Of a stretch of DNA of 64,000 bases, positions 8,291-17,639 are shown piece after piece. Numbering within the stretch: the first letter of the stretch is position 1; each line of letters opens with the position of its first letter. The DNA is taken from assembly GCA_028687335.1 (NCBI GenBank), contig JAQUAI010000002.1, positions 62,001 to 126,000 on the forward strand, given 5' to 3'. A model generated the notes under the pieces. The model was given only the letters and a program-made list of their open reading frames with translations, did not search any database and was not told the DNA's origin. Made by a program: the position numbers and the translations under genes. Source of the stretch: Gallionella sp. Its GTDB lineage: Bacteria > Pseudomonadota > Gammaproteobacteria > Burkholderiales > Gallionellaceae.

Positions 8291-10408
8291 TCAAGTCGCC
8301 GAACTTTTGACCCGGATGATACGTATCACCTCGGGAATTTTACGCACGCTGCGCATTACGTTGGCGAGGTGTAGTCGGTTGTTTACCTCCAACGTGAAGT
8401 GCAGGGCAGTGTACTGACCTTCGTTGCTGAAGTTGACGTTTTCGATGTTGGACTCGGCTTCAGCAATGGCTGCGGCTACTTTGGCCAGCACGCCGCGCTG
8501 GTTGGAAACGATCAGCTTGATGCCGACATCGAACGGGCGACTGATATTTTCATCCCACACAACATCCAGCCATTGCTCGCCGCTACTGCGTCCGCGCCGC
8601 AGGGTGTTGCAGTCATGCGTGTGAACCACCAGTCCCTGACCGCTCTTGATAATGCCGATGATAGGGTCGCCCGGAATAGGACGGCAGCATTTGGCGAACT
8701 GTACCGCCATACCTTCGGTCCCCTGAATGGTGATGACCGAGTTCGCTGGGGTCTCTTTGGGTATGGCTTCTCCATTGCAAACCAGTTGCCGCGCAACCAC
8801 CATGTTGAGACGTCGCCCCAAACCGATGTCGGCCAGAATTTCCTGTTGGGTTTTAACGCCGGTTTCGCGTAGCAGCTTGTTCCAGCAGCCTTCCTGTATT
8901 TCCGATGGTTTGACGCCCAGCGTATGCAGCGCCTGATTGAGCAGGCGTTCGCCGAGTTGGGCGGATTCGCCCGACTGCATTGTTTTGAGGAAATGGCGAA
9001 TGTGGCTGCGCGCCTTGCTGGTGGTGACGTAGCTCAGCCAAGCGGGATTGGGTTTCGCATGTGGCGCAGTGACGATTTCGACACGGTCACCGTTGCGCAG
9101 CTCGGTGCGCAGTGGTGCCAGCTCCTGATTGATTTTGACCGCGATGCAGCGGTTGCCGACATCGGTGTGCACGTTGTAGGCAAAGTCCACCGCCGTTGCG
9201 CCGCGCGGCAGCGACATGATCTTGCCTTTCGGTGTGAACACATAAACTTCGTCGGGAAATAGGTCGATTTTCAGATGTTCGAGAAACTCGGAAGAGTCTG
9301 TGCTCTGGCTCAGGCTTTCCAGCAGTTCCTGCAACCATTGATGGGTTTTCTTGTGCAGATCGTTGATTGAGTTGTGCCCGCTCTTGTATAGCCAGTGCGA
9401 GGCCACCCCGGCATCAGCGATACGGTGCATTTCCTGCGTGCGTATCTGTATTTCGATGGGCGTACCAAATGGGCCGAATAGCGTGGTATGCAGCGACTGG
9501 TAGCCGTTGGCTTTGGGGATGGCGATGTAGTCCTTGAATTTGCCAGGAATGGGTTTGTACAGTCCGTGCAGTGCGCCCAGCGCGATGTAGCAGGAATCGA
9601 CATCCTCCACCAGTACGCGGAAACCGTAGATGTCCAGCACCTCGGCGAACGCCAGCGACTTACTTTGCATCTTTTTATAGATGCTGTAGATATTTTTCTC
9701 GCGCCCGCTCACGTCGGTGTTGAGCCGTTGTTCGTGCAGGCGGCGGTTGATCGAGTCGAGAATTTTATTGACCACCTCGCGGCGGTTTCCTCGCGCGACT
9801 TTGAGCGCTTTCGAGAGCACGTTATAGCGGTTGGGATGCAGATGTTTGAAGCTCAAGTCTTCCAGTTCGTGGAATAGGTCATGCAAGCCAAGCCGGTTGG
9901 CGATGGGGGCGTAAATATCCATCGTTTCGCGCGCGATGCGCTCACATTTTTCGCGCGACATTGATTCCAGCGTGCGCATATTGTGCAAGCGGTCAGCCAG
10001 TTTGATGAGAATAACGCGCACATCACGCGCCATTGCCAGCAGCATTTTGCGGAAGTTTTCCGCCTGTGCATCTTCACGGGTCTCGAACTGAAGCTTATCG
10101 AGTTTGCTTAGACCGTCGACTAAGTCTGCCACCGGTTTGCCGAATTGCCCGGCTACCTGCTCGGTGGTGATGTCGGTATCTTCGATAACATCGTGCAGCA
10201 GCGCCGCGACGATGGCCTGCACATCCATGTGCAGCGGTGTCAGGATGCGGGCAACAGCGATGGGGTGGGTAACGTAGGGTACGCCGGATTGGCGCAATTG
10301 GCCTTCGTGTGCGGTACGACTGAACTCGACAGCTTGGCGGACGTACTCGACATCCTGCGGCTTGAGATAGGCCGAAACTTCCTCGATAAGCAGGTCAGCG
10401 TCGGCCAT
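8291..10408 (-). CDS. spoT: Bifunctional (p)ppGpp synthetase/hydrolase SpoT
   Basis: A 705-residue RelA/SpoT homologue with all usual domains. The hydrolase HD domain is intact (HD at residues 72-73 in ALLHDVIEDTD). The synthetase domain has KFKDYIAIPKANGYQSLHT; the basic x-K-D version of this motif is typical of bifunctional enzymes. These are followed by TGS (VYVFTPKGKIMSLPRGATAVDFAY), the conserved-cysteine zinc-finger region (FAKCCRPIPGDP) and a C-terminal ACT domain. It can therefore be expected to make and degrade the stringent-response alarmone. It lies directly downstream of rpoZ and gmk, the standard gmk-rpoZ-spoT operon. A second paralogue occurs at 20068-22041. Confidence 0.96.
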   Translation of the reverse strand: MADADLLIEEVSAYLKPQDVEYVRQAVEFSRTAHEGQLRQSGVPYVTHPIAVARILTPLHMDVQAIVAALLHDVIEDTDITTEQVAGQFGKPVADLVDGLSKLDKLQFETREDAQAENFRKMLLAMARDVRVILIKLADRLHNMRTLESMSREKCERIARETMDIYAPIANRLGLHDLFHELEDLSFKHLHPNRYNVLSKALKVARGNRREVVNKILDSINRRLHEQRLNTDVSGREKNIYSIYKKMQSKSLAFAEVLDIYGFRVLVEDVDSCYIALGALHGLYKPIPGKFKDYIAIPKANGYQSLHTTLFGPFGTPIEIQIRTQEMHRIADAGVASHWLYKSGHNSINDLHKKTHQWLQELLESLSQSTDSSEFLEHLKIDLFPDEVYVFTPKGKIMSLPRGATAVDFAYNVHTDVGNRCIAVKINQELAPLRTELRNGDRVEIVTAPHAKPNPAWLSYVTTSKARSHIRHFLKTMQSGESAQLGERLLNQALHTLGVKPSEIQEGCWNKLLRETGVKTQQEILADIGLGRRLNMVVARQLVCNGEAIPKETPANSVITIQGTEGMAVQFAKCCRPIPGDPIIGIIKSGQGLVVHTHDCNTLRRGRSSGEQWLDVVWDENISRPFDVGIKLIVSNQRGVLAKVAAAIAEAESNIENVNFSNEGQYTALHFTLEVNNRLHLANVMRSVRKIPEVIRIIRVKSSAT

Positions 10409-10422
10409 ACGGTATCAAGGCT

Positions 10423-10629
10423 TTAAGCCATTCCGCGATTGAGAATTTCTTTGCCGACTTTGCCTTCGCTAATTTCGCGCAGTGCAACAACAGTCGGCTT
10501 GTCCTTGCTTTCGCTGACCAGATGAGCCGCTCCGTTGGACAATTGGCGGGCGCGATAGGCGGCAGCCAAGGTCAACTCAAAACGATTGGGGATTTGCGAC
10601 AGGCATTCTTCTACGGTGATACGAGCCAT
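10423..10629 (-). CDS. rpoZ: RNA polymerase omega subunit
   Basis: A 68-residue omega subunit that chaperones beta-prime assembly and, with DksA, contributes to ppGpp sensing. It has the family N-terminus [10 protein letters not shown] and the segment [16 protein letters not shown]. It lies between gmk and spoT with gaps of 3 and 14 bases, so the three are almost certainly one operon. It is somewhat shorter than the E. coli protein (91), which is common among Betaproteobacteria. Confidence 0.96.
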   Translation of the reverse strand: MARITVEECLSQIPNRFELTLAAAYRARQLSNGAAHLVSESKDKPTVVALREISEGKVGKEILNRGMA

Positions 10630-10632
10630 GAT

Positions 10633-11250
10633 TTACTCCGGTTGCTGTAACTGGTTGATTAAAATTTGATGACGGGACAATTGCCGAGCGGCTTTGAGTC
10701 GGGCGGAAAGCACGACAGCGTTGAGTTCGCGCAATGCCTCGTTCATGTTGTCGTTGATAATAACATAATCGAATTCGGCGACGTGGGCGACATCATCGCG
10801 CGCTGCAGCCAAACGCTTGGCGATCACCTCCATGCTGTCTTTTCCGCGCCCGGCGAGGCGTTGCGCCAACGCTTCCATCGAAGGAGGAAGAATGAAAATA
10901 GTGACGCAGTCGGGGAAGAGTTTGCGTACTTGGGCTGCGCCCTGCCAGTCGATTTCCAGTAACACGTCACGGTCTTGGGCATTATTGCGGGCAATCCACT
11001 GCTGCGAAGTGCCATAAAAATTACCGTATACCTCGGCACTTTCCAGAAACTCGCCGCGTTGCGCCATGGCTAGAAAATCGGTGCGGCTGACAAAATGGTA
11101 ATCACGCCCGTCCTGCTCGCCCGCGCGCGGTGCGCGTGTGGTGTAGGAAATTGACAAATCAATTTGCGGGTTGATATTGAGCAAGGCCTGTACCAAGCTG
11201 GTCTTGCCCGCGCCAGAAGGCGCGCTAATAACGAAAAGGCTGCCTGACAT
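10633..11250 (-). CDS. gmk: Guanylate kinase
   Basis: A 205-residue kinase that converts GMP to GDP. The P-loop SAPSGAGKTSL is at residues 9-19. It is followed by the GMP-binding elements SYTTRAPRAGEQDGRDYHF and ESAEVYGNFYGT, and by DWQGAAQVRK near residue 100. The gene is 14 bases downstream of yicC and 3 bases upstream of rpoZ. The operon links guanine nucleotide supply with (p)ppGpp metabolism. Confidence 0.96.
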   Translation of the reverse strand: MSGSLFVISAPSGAGKTSLVQALLNINPQIDLSISYTTRAPRAGEQDGRDYHFVSRTDFLAMAQRGEFLESAEVYGNFYGTSQQWIARNNAQDRDVLLEIDWQGAAQVRKLFPDCVTIFILPPSMEALAQRLAGRGKDSMEVIAKRLAAARDDVAHVAEFDYVIINDNMNEALRELNAVVLSARLKAARQLSRHQILINQLQQPE

Positions 11251-11264
11251 GGTGGGCTCCGAAT

Positions 11265-12128
11265 TTATTCCAAATTTTGAATCTGTTCGCGCATTTGTTC
11301 GATGAGAATTTTCATCTCCATCGCGCTACGTGACACCTCGGCATCGACCGACTTCGAGCCCAGCGTGTTGGCTTCGCGGTTCAACTCCTGCATCAGGAAG
11401 TCCAGCCGCTTTCCGACTGCACCGCCTTGCGTGAGGATACGGCGCATTTCGACCAGATGGCTGGACAGGCGTGAAAGCTCTTCGTCCACGTCGATTTTGC
11501 TGGCGAATAGCGTGATTTCCTGACGTACCCGGTCATCGTCAGCGCCCTGCATTGCATCGCGCAGGCGCGCTACCAGCTTCTGCTCATAGGCGGCAATGGC
11601 GGCAGGAACGTGCGGCATGACACTGCCGCGCAGCGTTTCGATTTTCTCCACACGCTGGAGTAAAAAGTCTTTTAGCTTCTCACCTTCGCGTGCGCGCGAA
11701 GCGGAAAACTCCTGCAATGCTTCCTGCAGCAAGGTCAGCAGGCTACTGCGCAACTCGTCCGCCGAAGCAGAGGGTGTTTCCAATACGCCGTTCCAACGCA
11801 GCACATCGGCTACGCTCAAACTGCGGGCATCCGGCAGGGCTTGCTGCACATCTCGGTTCCAGAGAGCCAGTTGTTGTACCAATTCGCGGTTCAGCGTTGC
11901 GCCGCTTTGGGCGGAGCGCGCGGCATAGTTGATGCGGCAATCGACTTTGCCGCGCTGCAACTGGGTGGTGATGGCCTCGCGCAATGCGCTTTCAACGCTA
12001 CGCAGCTCATCCGGCATCCGCAATTGGATGTCCAGGTAGCGGTGATTAACTGCACGTAATTCGAGGGTCAGCGAGCCGCTGGGGAGTTCCGCGCTGGCGA
12101 CGGCATAACCGGTCATACTCAGGATCAT
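11265..12128 (-). CDS. yicC: YicC-family endoribonuclease
   Basis: A 287-residue protein matching the YicC/YloC family, recently shown to be an endoribonuclease. The N-terminus MILSMTGYAVA and the segments LRAVNHRYLDIQLRMPDEL and the C-terminal DFLMQELNREANTLGSKS are highly diagnostic. Most of the middle is helical. It heads the yicC-gmk-rpoZ-spoT run. A good -10 (TATAAT) lies at 12167-12172 on the minus strand, about 40 bases upstream of the ATG. Confidence 0.94.
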   Translation of the reverse strand: MILSMTGYAVASAELPSGSLTLELRAVNHRYLDIQLRMPDELRSVESALREAITTQLQRGKVDCRINYAARSAQSGATLNRELVQQLALWNRDVQQALPDARSLSVADVLRWNGVLETPSASADELRSSLLTLLQEALQEFSASRAREGEKLKDFLLQRVEKIETLRGSVMPHVPAAIAAYEQKLVARLRDAMQGADDDRVRQEITLFASKIDVDEELSRLSSHLVEMRRILTQGGAVGKRLDFLMQELNREANTLGSKSVDAEVSRSAMEMKILIEQMREQIQNLE

Positions 12129-12166
12129 TGTGGATATCCGATAAAAAGACTGTGAGGGAGCGCCGC

Positions 12167-12172
12167 ATTATA
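12167..12172 (-). promoter_or_regulatory. Predicted -10 element upstream of yicC
   Basis: On the minus strand the sequence reads TATAATGCGGCGC, a perfect -10 hexamer followed by a GC-rich discriminator, 38 bases before the yicC ATG. No convincing -35 was found. It belongs to a recurrent promoter signature described in the findings. Confidence 0.5.
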
Positions 12173-12208
12173 TTACGATTGCGCCCAGTGAATTCCCTCG
12201 ATATACCC

Positions 12209-12997
12209 ATGAACTTCTCGATACACCAAGCCAGCCACATCGGTAATCGTAAATACAATCAGGATCGGGTTGCCTACGCCTACAACAACGAGGCGTTGCT
12301 GCTGGTGCTAGCCGACGGTATGGGTGGACATTTGCACGGCGAGTTGGCGGCGACTTCTGCCATCGAAACTTTCGTCGAAACCTTTGGCGCACACGCGCAG
12401 CCGCGCATTGTTGATCCAAAAACATTCCTAGCCGACACGATGCGCCACGCACATGGGCGCATCATGAGTTTCCCGCATGACAAAGACAAAGGTTTCCCCG
12501 GCACTACCTGCGTTGCAGCACTAATACAGGATGGCATGATGTATTGGGGGCACGCGGGTGATTCGCGTCTGTATGTGTTGCGCGACGGTGCGATTTTGAC
12601 CAAGACCCGCGATCATTCGATGGTTTATCAATGGCTTGAGTGGGGCATCATCAACGCCGAAGAAGCGCGCGTACATCCGCAGCGCAATCAGATTACCAAT
12701 TGCCTCGGCGGTGTAGAGGATATGTTCTACATGGAGCCTGGCGAACCGCTCAAACTGCAAGCGGGTGATGTGTTGCTGCTCGGCAGCGACGGCCTATGGG
12801 GCCCGTTTGAAGACGCAGAGTTGGCGCAGGCGTTTGCTGGACACACCGTTCCTGAAACACTGGATAGCCTGATCGTGCGTGCCCGCGAACGCGAACAGGG
12901 ACATTCCGACAACGTCACCGGCCTAGCGATACGCTGGGGCAGCAGCGAAGAATCACATCTGTCCGCCGAGGCGGTCAGCTTCGTGCTGGAAATCTAA
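12209..12997 (+). CDS. PP2C-family serine/threonine protein phosphatase
   Basis: A 262-residue metal-dependent phosphatase of the bacterial Stp/PrpC type. The metal-binding acidic residues appear in the usual order: NQDR near residue 17, ADGMGGH near 32-38, HAGDSRLY near 117-124, SDGLWG near 195-200 and DNVTGLAI near 237-244. The start at MNFSIHQASHIGN is chosen because the fold begins there; an open frame continues 27 codons further upstream but overlaps the yicC promoter region. It is divergent from yicC. No partner Hanks-type kinase gene is in the window. Confidence 0.9.
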   Translation: MNFSIHQASHIGNRKYNQDRVAYAYNNEALLLVLADGMGGHLHGELAATSAIETFVETFGAHAQPRIVDPKTFLADTMRHAHGRIMSFPHDKDKGFPGTTCVAALIQDGMMYWGHAGDSRLYVLRDGAILTKTRDHSMVYQWLEWGIINAEEARVHPQRNQITNCLGGVEDMFYMEPGEPLKLQAGDVLLLGSDGLWGPFEDAELAQAFAGHTVPETLDSLIVRAREREQGHSDNVTGLAIRWGSSEESHLSAEAVSFVLEI

Positions 12998-13031
12998 TCT
13001 CGCTGTGTTGCACAAGCGAGTCTTAGTTGTT
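12998..13031 (+). terminator. Possible terminator after the PP2C gene
   Basis: A stem of CTCGCT with AGCGAG (12999-13004 and 13015-13020), which can be extended by an inner GTG/CAC pairing, starts right after the stop codon and is followed by the moderately T-rich TCTTAGTTGTT. The T tract is interrupted, so efficiency is uncertain. Confidence 0.4.
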
Positions 13032-13174
13032 AAATCCCTCTAGTTTGTATAACCACTGCACTCCGATGGGCGAGTTGCAGTGCTGTTGATGTTGCATGCG
13101 ACACGCTTAGCATTCGATTACCTCAAAGCTCTCCAGCTTCGAGAGTGATGCTCCATATCAGTTGTCGCGTCCGT

Positions 13175-13187
13175 TATAATTCGCGCC
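13175..13187 (+). promoter_or_regulatory. Predicted -10 with CGCGCC discriminator
   Basis: TATAAT at 13175-13180 is followed by T and CGCGCC, and lies 38 bases before the ATG at 13219. The rest of the 12998-13218 intergenic stretch holds only the possible PP2C terminator. No -35 at the right spacing was recognised. Confidence 0.5.
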
Positions 13188-13218
13188 GTTATCTGCCGCT
13201 CATTTCAGGAAAGTTTTG

Positions 13219-13593
13219 ATGCCATTGCCTAAACCTTTGCTCGCCATCCCTCTCGCACTTGTTACCATCGTTGCCGTTGTGTTCGCCGCTTATACGTGGG
13301 TGGCGTTGACGTGGAACTACTCGGAGGGGGAGCGCGCGGGTTTCATGCAGAAGCTTTCGAAGAAGGGCTGGCTGTGCAAGACTTGGGAAGGGGAGCTTTC
13401 GCTGGTGGCATTGCCCGGTGCGGCACCTGAGAAGTTCTTTTTCACCGTTCGTGAAGATGCGGTGGCAGACAAGATCAACAAGTTTGTCGGGCAGCGCGTG
13501 GCGTTGGTGTATGCAGAACACAAAGGTGTGCCCACCAGTTGTTTTGGTGACACCCCATATTTCGTATCAGATGTAAAAGTAGTACAACCTTGA
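13219..13593 (+). CDS. Small single-pass membrane protein of unknown function
   Basis: A 124-residue protein with one N-terminal hydrophobic helix (residues about 8-30) and a soluble domain with KKGWLCKTWEGEL, FTVREDAVADKIN and GQRVALVYAEHKG. The soluble part looks like a small beta domain. Homologues of this type are common in Betaproteobacteria, and I recall some being mislabelled as a dehydrogenase; nothing here supports an enzyme function. The start is ATG 13219, preceded by CAGGAAAG. Its position between PP2C and rph suggests a conserved neighbourhood but not a role. Confidence 0.75.
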   Translation: MPLPKPLLAIPLALVTIVAVVFAAYTWVALTWNYSEGERAGFMQKLSKKGWLCKTWEGELSLVALPGAAPEKFFFTVREDAVADKINKFVGQRVALVYAEHKGVPTSCFGDTPYFVSDVKVVQP

Positions 13594-13678
13594 TCGACCA
13601 TGCGTTCCCTTATGCAGAGGTAGCTCCGCATTTGTGACACAGCAAGACTACTCAAACTTTAATTAATAGGTATTCATC

Positions 13679-14395
13679 ATGCGTCCCAGTTCCAGACTAG
13701 CCAATCAGTTGCGCGATATTCGCATCACCCGCCACTACACCAAACACGCCGAAGGCTCGGTGTTGATCGAATGCGGCGACACCAAGGTTATTTGTACCGC
13801 CAGCGTGGAAGAGCGCGTGCCGCCGCATAAAAAAGGCAGCGGTGAGGGATGGGTCACGGCGGAATACGGCATGTTGCCGCGCTCCACCGGTGAGCGCATG
13901 GGGCGTGAAGCGGCAAAAGGAAAGCAGTCTGGCCGCACGCAGGAAATTCAGCGTTTGATCGGACGCAGCTTACGCGCCGTAGTCGATCTGAAAAAACTGG
14001 GCGAACGCACTATTCAACTTGATTGCGACGTGATTCAGGCTGACGGTGGCACACGCACCGCCAGCATCACCGGCGCGTTCGTTGCATTGCATGATGCGGT
14101 GAGCGGCTTGATGGCGAAAGGGCTGGTGAAAGAAACGCCGCTCAACGATTTTATTGCTGCCATCTCGGTTGGCATCTATGAAGGCACGCCCGTGCTCGAC
14201 CTCGACTATGTCGAAGACTCCGCCTGCGATACCGATATGAATGTGGTGATGTTAGGCAGCGGCCACTTTGTCGAGATTCAAGGTACGGCAGAAGGTCACG
14301 CGTTCTCGCGTGCCGAGATGAACGCACTGCTGGACTTGGCGCAGGGTGGCATTGCCGATTTGATCGCGCTGCAACGTAAGGCACTTCAAAGTTAA
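13679..14395 (+). CDS. rph: Ribonuclease PH
   Basis: A 238-residue phosphorolytic 3'-5' exoribonuclease that trims tRNA precursors. Family features in order: [13 protein letters not shown] at the start, [17 protein letters not shown], the [14 protein letters not shown] block, [38 protein letters not shown], and the C-terminal DLDYVEDS and [13 protein letters not shown]. Full length, with no sign of the frameshift known in E. coli K-12. rdgB follows after 22 bases. Confidence 0.96.
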   Translation: MRPSSRLANQLRDIRITRHYTKHAEGSVLIECGDTKVICTASVEERVPPHKKGSGEGWVTAEYGMLPRSTGERMGREAAKGKQSGRTQEIQRLIGRSLRAVVDLKKLGERTIQLDCDVIQADGGTRTASITGAFVALHDAVSGLMAKGLVKETPLNDFIAAISVGIYEGTPVLDLDYVEDSACDTDMNVVMLGSGHFVEIQGTAEGHAFSRAEMNALLDLAQGGIADLIALQRKALQS

Positions 14396-14417
14396 ACGGA
14401 TTTAAGGAGTCCTCGCC

Positions 14418-15005
14418 ATGAACAAAATCGTTCTTGCTTCGGGTAATCCCGGCAAATTGCGCGAATTCGAACACCTGCTCGCACCGCTGGGTATCGAAGT
14501 CGTGACGCAGGGGCAACTCGGCATCAGCGAGGCGGAAGAGCCGCATCACACCTTTGTCGAGAACGCATTGGCGAAAGCGCGCCATGTTAGCCGCGAGAGC
14601 GGATTGCCAACATTGGCCGACGATTCCGGTATCTGTGTGCATGCTTTGCACGGCATGCCCGGCGTAGTGTCAGCGCGTTATTCCGGCTTTCCGAAATCGG
14701 ACGAGCGCAATAATCGCGCCCTGCTGGAGGCTATGAAAAACATCAATGACCGTCGCGCGCATTATTACTGCGTGCTGGTGTTGATGCGTTCCGCAGGCGA
14801 CCCGCAGCCCATCATTGCGGAAGGCGAATGGCACGGCGAGATCGGGCGCACTCCCAGCGGTGAAGGCGGCTTCGGCTACGACCCGTTGTTCTGGCTACCC
14901 GAATTCGGCAAGACCGCCGCCGAACTCAGTCACGATGAGAAACACGCCATCAGTCATCGCGGCAAGGCGATGAAGGTGTTGCTTGGCAAACTCAACAAGG
15001 CGTAG
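14418..15005 (+). CDS. rdgB: XTP/dITP (non-canonical purine NTP) pyrophosphatase RdgB/HAM1
   Basis: A 195-residue house-cleaning enzyme that hydrolyses dITP and XTP to monophosphates. Diagnostic blocks are LASGNPGKLREFEHLL at residues 5-20, FVENALAKARH, LADDSGICVHAL near 66-77, GEGGFGYDPLFW near 155-166, and SHRGKAMK at the end. A good AAGGAG site precedes the ATG. It follows rph; the gene after it is an unexpected lipoprotein and only then hemW. Confidence 0.95.
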   Translation: MNKIVLASGNPGKLREFEHLLAPLGIEVVTQGQLGISEAEEPHHTFVENALAKARHVSRESGLPTLADDSGICVHALHGMPGVVSARYSGFPKSDERNNRALLEAMKNINDRRAHYYCVLVLMRSAGDPQPIIAEGEWHGEIGRTPSGEGGFGYDPLFWLPEFGKTAAELSHDEKHAISHRGKAMKVLLGKLNKA

Positions 15006-15007
15006 AG

Positions 15008-15664
15008 ATGAGTCGGTCATTTGCTTATCGAGTGTTGGGAGCGTTGATGCTGATGGGCCTTGTTGGCTGCTCATCTATGCAAGTGGAGAATCGTGTCGAC
15101 TCTGTTGTAGAGGATGTTCGTAAAGCGGCATCTGTAGGATTCATTGATACGACGATTGATTACTCAGAGCCTGACTTAATTATTTTTGGGCATGCATATA
15201 ACGACTCACATGTAGCTCGACTAATGCGTTCCATAAAAGATCGAGGTGTTACGCTTGTCGAAATTGAGCCTCAATATTTCGAACGTACCCGTGTATCTAG
15301 ATTTCGTTTGGCAGTCGTGGCGGTGGGAACGCTGCGCAAATGGAATGGCCCAATTACACTTAAATTTCCAATGACTACCAACCCCGCAGTGTTGAAATCT
15401 GATGCGCTGGCTTTGTTTACACTCACCGATTATCTGTTCATTGCGACTATTGGGGATGGGCAGCAAAGAAAGGCTGTAATTCGTTGCCCCGATGGGTCGT
15501 CAGTTATTGTGCAAAAAGGAAGAGCTCTTGGCGATAAGGGGGCGATAGTTGAAGAAATAAGTGAACGATCAATCATCCTTATCGGAAAAGATGGGGTTCA
15601 ATATGAGCTCAAAATGAGCGACGAACTCAAGAGTGCGGGGCACTATCGACATAGTGCCGAGTGA
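15008..15664 (+). CDS. Predicted lipoprotein with PilN-like and PilP/GspC-HR-like regions
   Basis: A 218-residue protein that I do not recognise with certainty. Residues 1-21 are a lipoprotein signal ending in the lipobox LVGC with Ser at +2, so an outer-membrane or periplasm-facing anchor is likely. Residues about 30-120 resemble the periplasmic part of PilN-type proteins (VARLMRSIKDRGVTLVEIEP). Residues about 135-205 resemble the small beta domain of PilP or the GspC HR region (KAVIRCPDGSSVIVQKG, GAIVEEISERSIIL). The likeness is by eye only. Base composition is visibly AT-richer than rdgB and hemW, between which it is inserted with a 2-base gap after rdgB. This may indicate acquisition. Confidence 0.7.
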   Translation: MSRSFAYRVLGALMLMGLVGCSSMQVENRVDSVVEDVRKAASVGFIDTTIDYSEPDLIIFGHAYNDSHVARLMRSIKDRGVTLVEIEPQYFERTRVSRFRLAVVAVGTLRKWNGPITLKFPMTTNPAVLKSDALALFTLTDYLFIATIGDGQQRKAVIRCPDGSSVIVQKGRALGDKGAIVEEISERSIILIGKDGVQYELKMSDELKSAGHYRHSAE

Positions 15665-15706
15665 CATTTCTGGTGCGCAGTGTTTATTGGCACCCAATCA
15701 TCCTTC

Positions 15707-16906
15707 ATGACTATTCACTCGTTGCACCTTCATTCACTCAAAGCGCAAGCCGTAAGCTTTCAGGCATTACCGCCCCTCTCTCTTTACATCCATATTCCTT
15801 GGTGCGTGCGCAAATGTCCTTATTGCGATTTCAATTCGCACGAGGCGCGTACGGCTTTTCCCGAGCGGGAATATGTGGCCGCGTTGGTTCGCGATTTGGA
15901 GATGGCGCTGCCGCAAATCTGGGGGCGCAAGGTCTATACGGTTTTCTTTGGCGGCGGCACGCCTAGTTTGCTGAGCGGTGATGCGGTCGGTGAGATATTG
16001 CGGCAAGTGAAGATGTTGCTGCCGCTCAGTCACGATGCCGAGATTACGCTGGAGGCGAATCCGGGTACGGTGGAGGCAGAGAAGTTTGCCATGTTCCGCG
16101 ATGCGGGAGTCAACCGCCTTTCGCTGGGCATCCAGAGTTTTAATGATGCGCATCTGCGCGCATTGGGGCGCATCCACAGCGCTGATGAGGCCGGACACGC
16201 AATTGATATTGCGCGGCGACATTTCGACAACATCAATCTTGATCTGATGTACGCGCTGCCGAGCCAGACCTTGGAGCAGGCCTTGCAAGATGTGCGCACG
16301 GCTTTGTCGTTCGCGCCGCAGCATCTGTCTTGCTATCACCTCACGCTGGAGCCGAATACGCTATTCCATCGCAATCCGCCATCGCTGCCGGATGACGATG
16401 CCAGCAGCGATATGCAGCAGCAGATTGAAGCGCTGCTGGCGGACAACGGCTATCAGCACTATGAGACTTCCGCATTCGCACTTGCCAATCGTCGCGCAAA
16501 ACATAATTTGAACTACTGGAAATTTGGCGACTATCTCGGTATTGGTGCGGGCGCGCACAGCAAGCTCAGCTTTCCCGATAAGGTCATTCGTCAGGCGCGT
16601 TACAAGCAACCGCAGGCCTATATGCAGCAGGTGATGCAAGGTGCGCCGATACAAACGGAACATGAAGTTGGTACGAGCGAGTTGCCGTTCGAATTTATGA
16701 TGAATGCATTACGCCTGAATCAAGGATTCGACAGCGCATTGTTCAACGAGCGCACAAGTTTGTCTTTGCTTGGTATTCAGCGTGAACTGGCCGAAGCGGC
16801 ACAGCGCGGGCTGCTGTTTCGGGATCACCAACGCATTGCCCCCACGCTTTTGGGGCAGCGTTTTCTCAATGATCTGTTAGAGATTTTCCTGACGTCGGAA
16901 AACTAA
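15707..16906 (+). CDS. hemW: HemW-like radical SAM heme chaperone
   Basis: A 399-residue radical SAM protein that binds heme and is related to coproporphyrinogen III dehydrogenase. The cluster motif [10 protein letters not shown] is near residue 35; [25 protein letters not shown] and [10 protein letters not shown] follow in family order, with a C-terminal HemN domain. It lacks the extra N-terminal signature of true HemN and is therefore called HemW. The start is uncertain: ATG at 15707 is chosen, while a GTG at 15680 would add nine residues; neither has a clear ribosome binding site. It converges with trmB, overlapping by 30 bases. Confidence 0.93.
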   Translation: MTIHSLHLHSLKAQAVSFQALPPLSLYIHIPWCVRKCPYCDFNSHEARTAFPEREYVAALVRDLEMALPQIWGRKVYTVFFGGGTPSLLSGDAVGEILRQVKMLLPLSHDAEITLEANPGTVEAEKFAMFRDAGVNRLSLGIQSFNDAHLRALGRIHSADEAGHAIDIARRHFDNINLDLMYALPSQTLEQALQDVRTALSFAPQHLSCYHLTLEPNTLFHRNPPSLPDDDASSDMQQQIEALLADNGYQHYETSAFALANRRAKHNLNYWKFGDYLGIGAGAHSKLSFPDKVIRQARYKQPQAYMQQVMQGAPIQTEHEVGTSELPFEFMMNALRLNQGFDSALFNERTSLSLLGIQRELAEAAQRGLLFRDHQRIAPTLLGQRFLNDLLEIFLTSEN

Positions 16907-17572
16907 ATCCCACACTCCGTGCCCGAGGTTGATGCCGCGCTTTTCAAACTTGGTGAGCGGGCGATAGTCGGGGCGGGGGGCGTAGTCCGTGGCGGTATTA
17001 GCTAATGCGGGCTCGGCGCTGAATACGGCGAGTATTTGCTCGGCGTATTCCTGCCAGTCGGTTGCGGCGTGGATATAGCCACCGGGCTTAATTTTGTTGA
17101 CCAGTTGGGCGATAAAAGGCGGCTGAATCAGGCGGCGTTTATTGTGTCGCGCTTTGTGCCACGGGTCGGGGAAAAAAATGTGGACGCCGTCCAGCGTGCC
17201 GTCGGCGATCATGTCGCGCAGCACTTCCACTGCGTCGTGGCGGATGATGCGGATGTTGCTAATCTGTTCCATGTCGATCAGCTTGAGCAAATTACCCACG
17301 CCCGGCGTATGCACTTCCAGACACAGATAATCGTTCTCAGGATGCGCTTTGGCGATGGCAGCGGTACTGTCGCCCATGCCGAAGCCGATCTCCAGTATCT
17401 TCGGCGCGCTGCGGCCAAAAACGCTATCGAGGGCTAGCGTTTGGGTTTGATATTCGATACCGAAGTGCGGCATCAGTGTATCGACGGCGCGTTGTTGAGC
17501 GGGCGAGAGATGGCCTTGACGCAGAACGAAGCTGCGGATGTGGCGATTCTTGAAGTCGTTGGTGTCGGTCAT
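16877..17572 (-). CDS. trmB: tRNA (guanine-N7-)-methyltransferase
   Basis: A 231-residue SAM-dependent enzyme that makes m7G46 in tRNA. Motif I is [11 protein letters not shown] near residue 61. Later motifs are [32 protein letters not shown] (the TrmB signature) and the C-terminal TKFEKRG. The start at [20 protein letters not shown] is preferred because conserved sequence begins there; an ATG ten codons further upstream is also open. It overlaps the convergent hemW end. Confidence 0.93.
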   Translation of the reverse strand: MTDTNDFKNRHIRSFVLRQGHLSPAQQRAVDTLMPHFGIEYQTQTLALDSVFGRSAPKILEIGFGMGDSTAAIAKAHPENDYLCLEVHTPGVGNLLKLIDMEQISNIRIIRHDAVEVLRDMIADGTLDGVHIFFPDPWHKARHNKRRLIQPPFIAQLVNKIKPGGYIHAATDWQEYAEQILAVFSAEPALANTATDYAPRPDYRPLTKFEKRGINLGHGVWDLVFRRQENL

Positions 17573-17639
17573 TGGATTGATCTTGATGGATCTGGGGGGC
17601 ATGCACCCTGCGGCAGGCGCAGGGCGAATGGGTTGGTGA

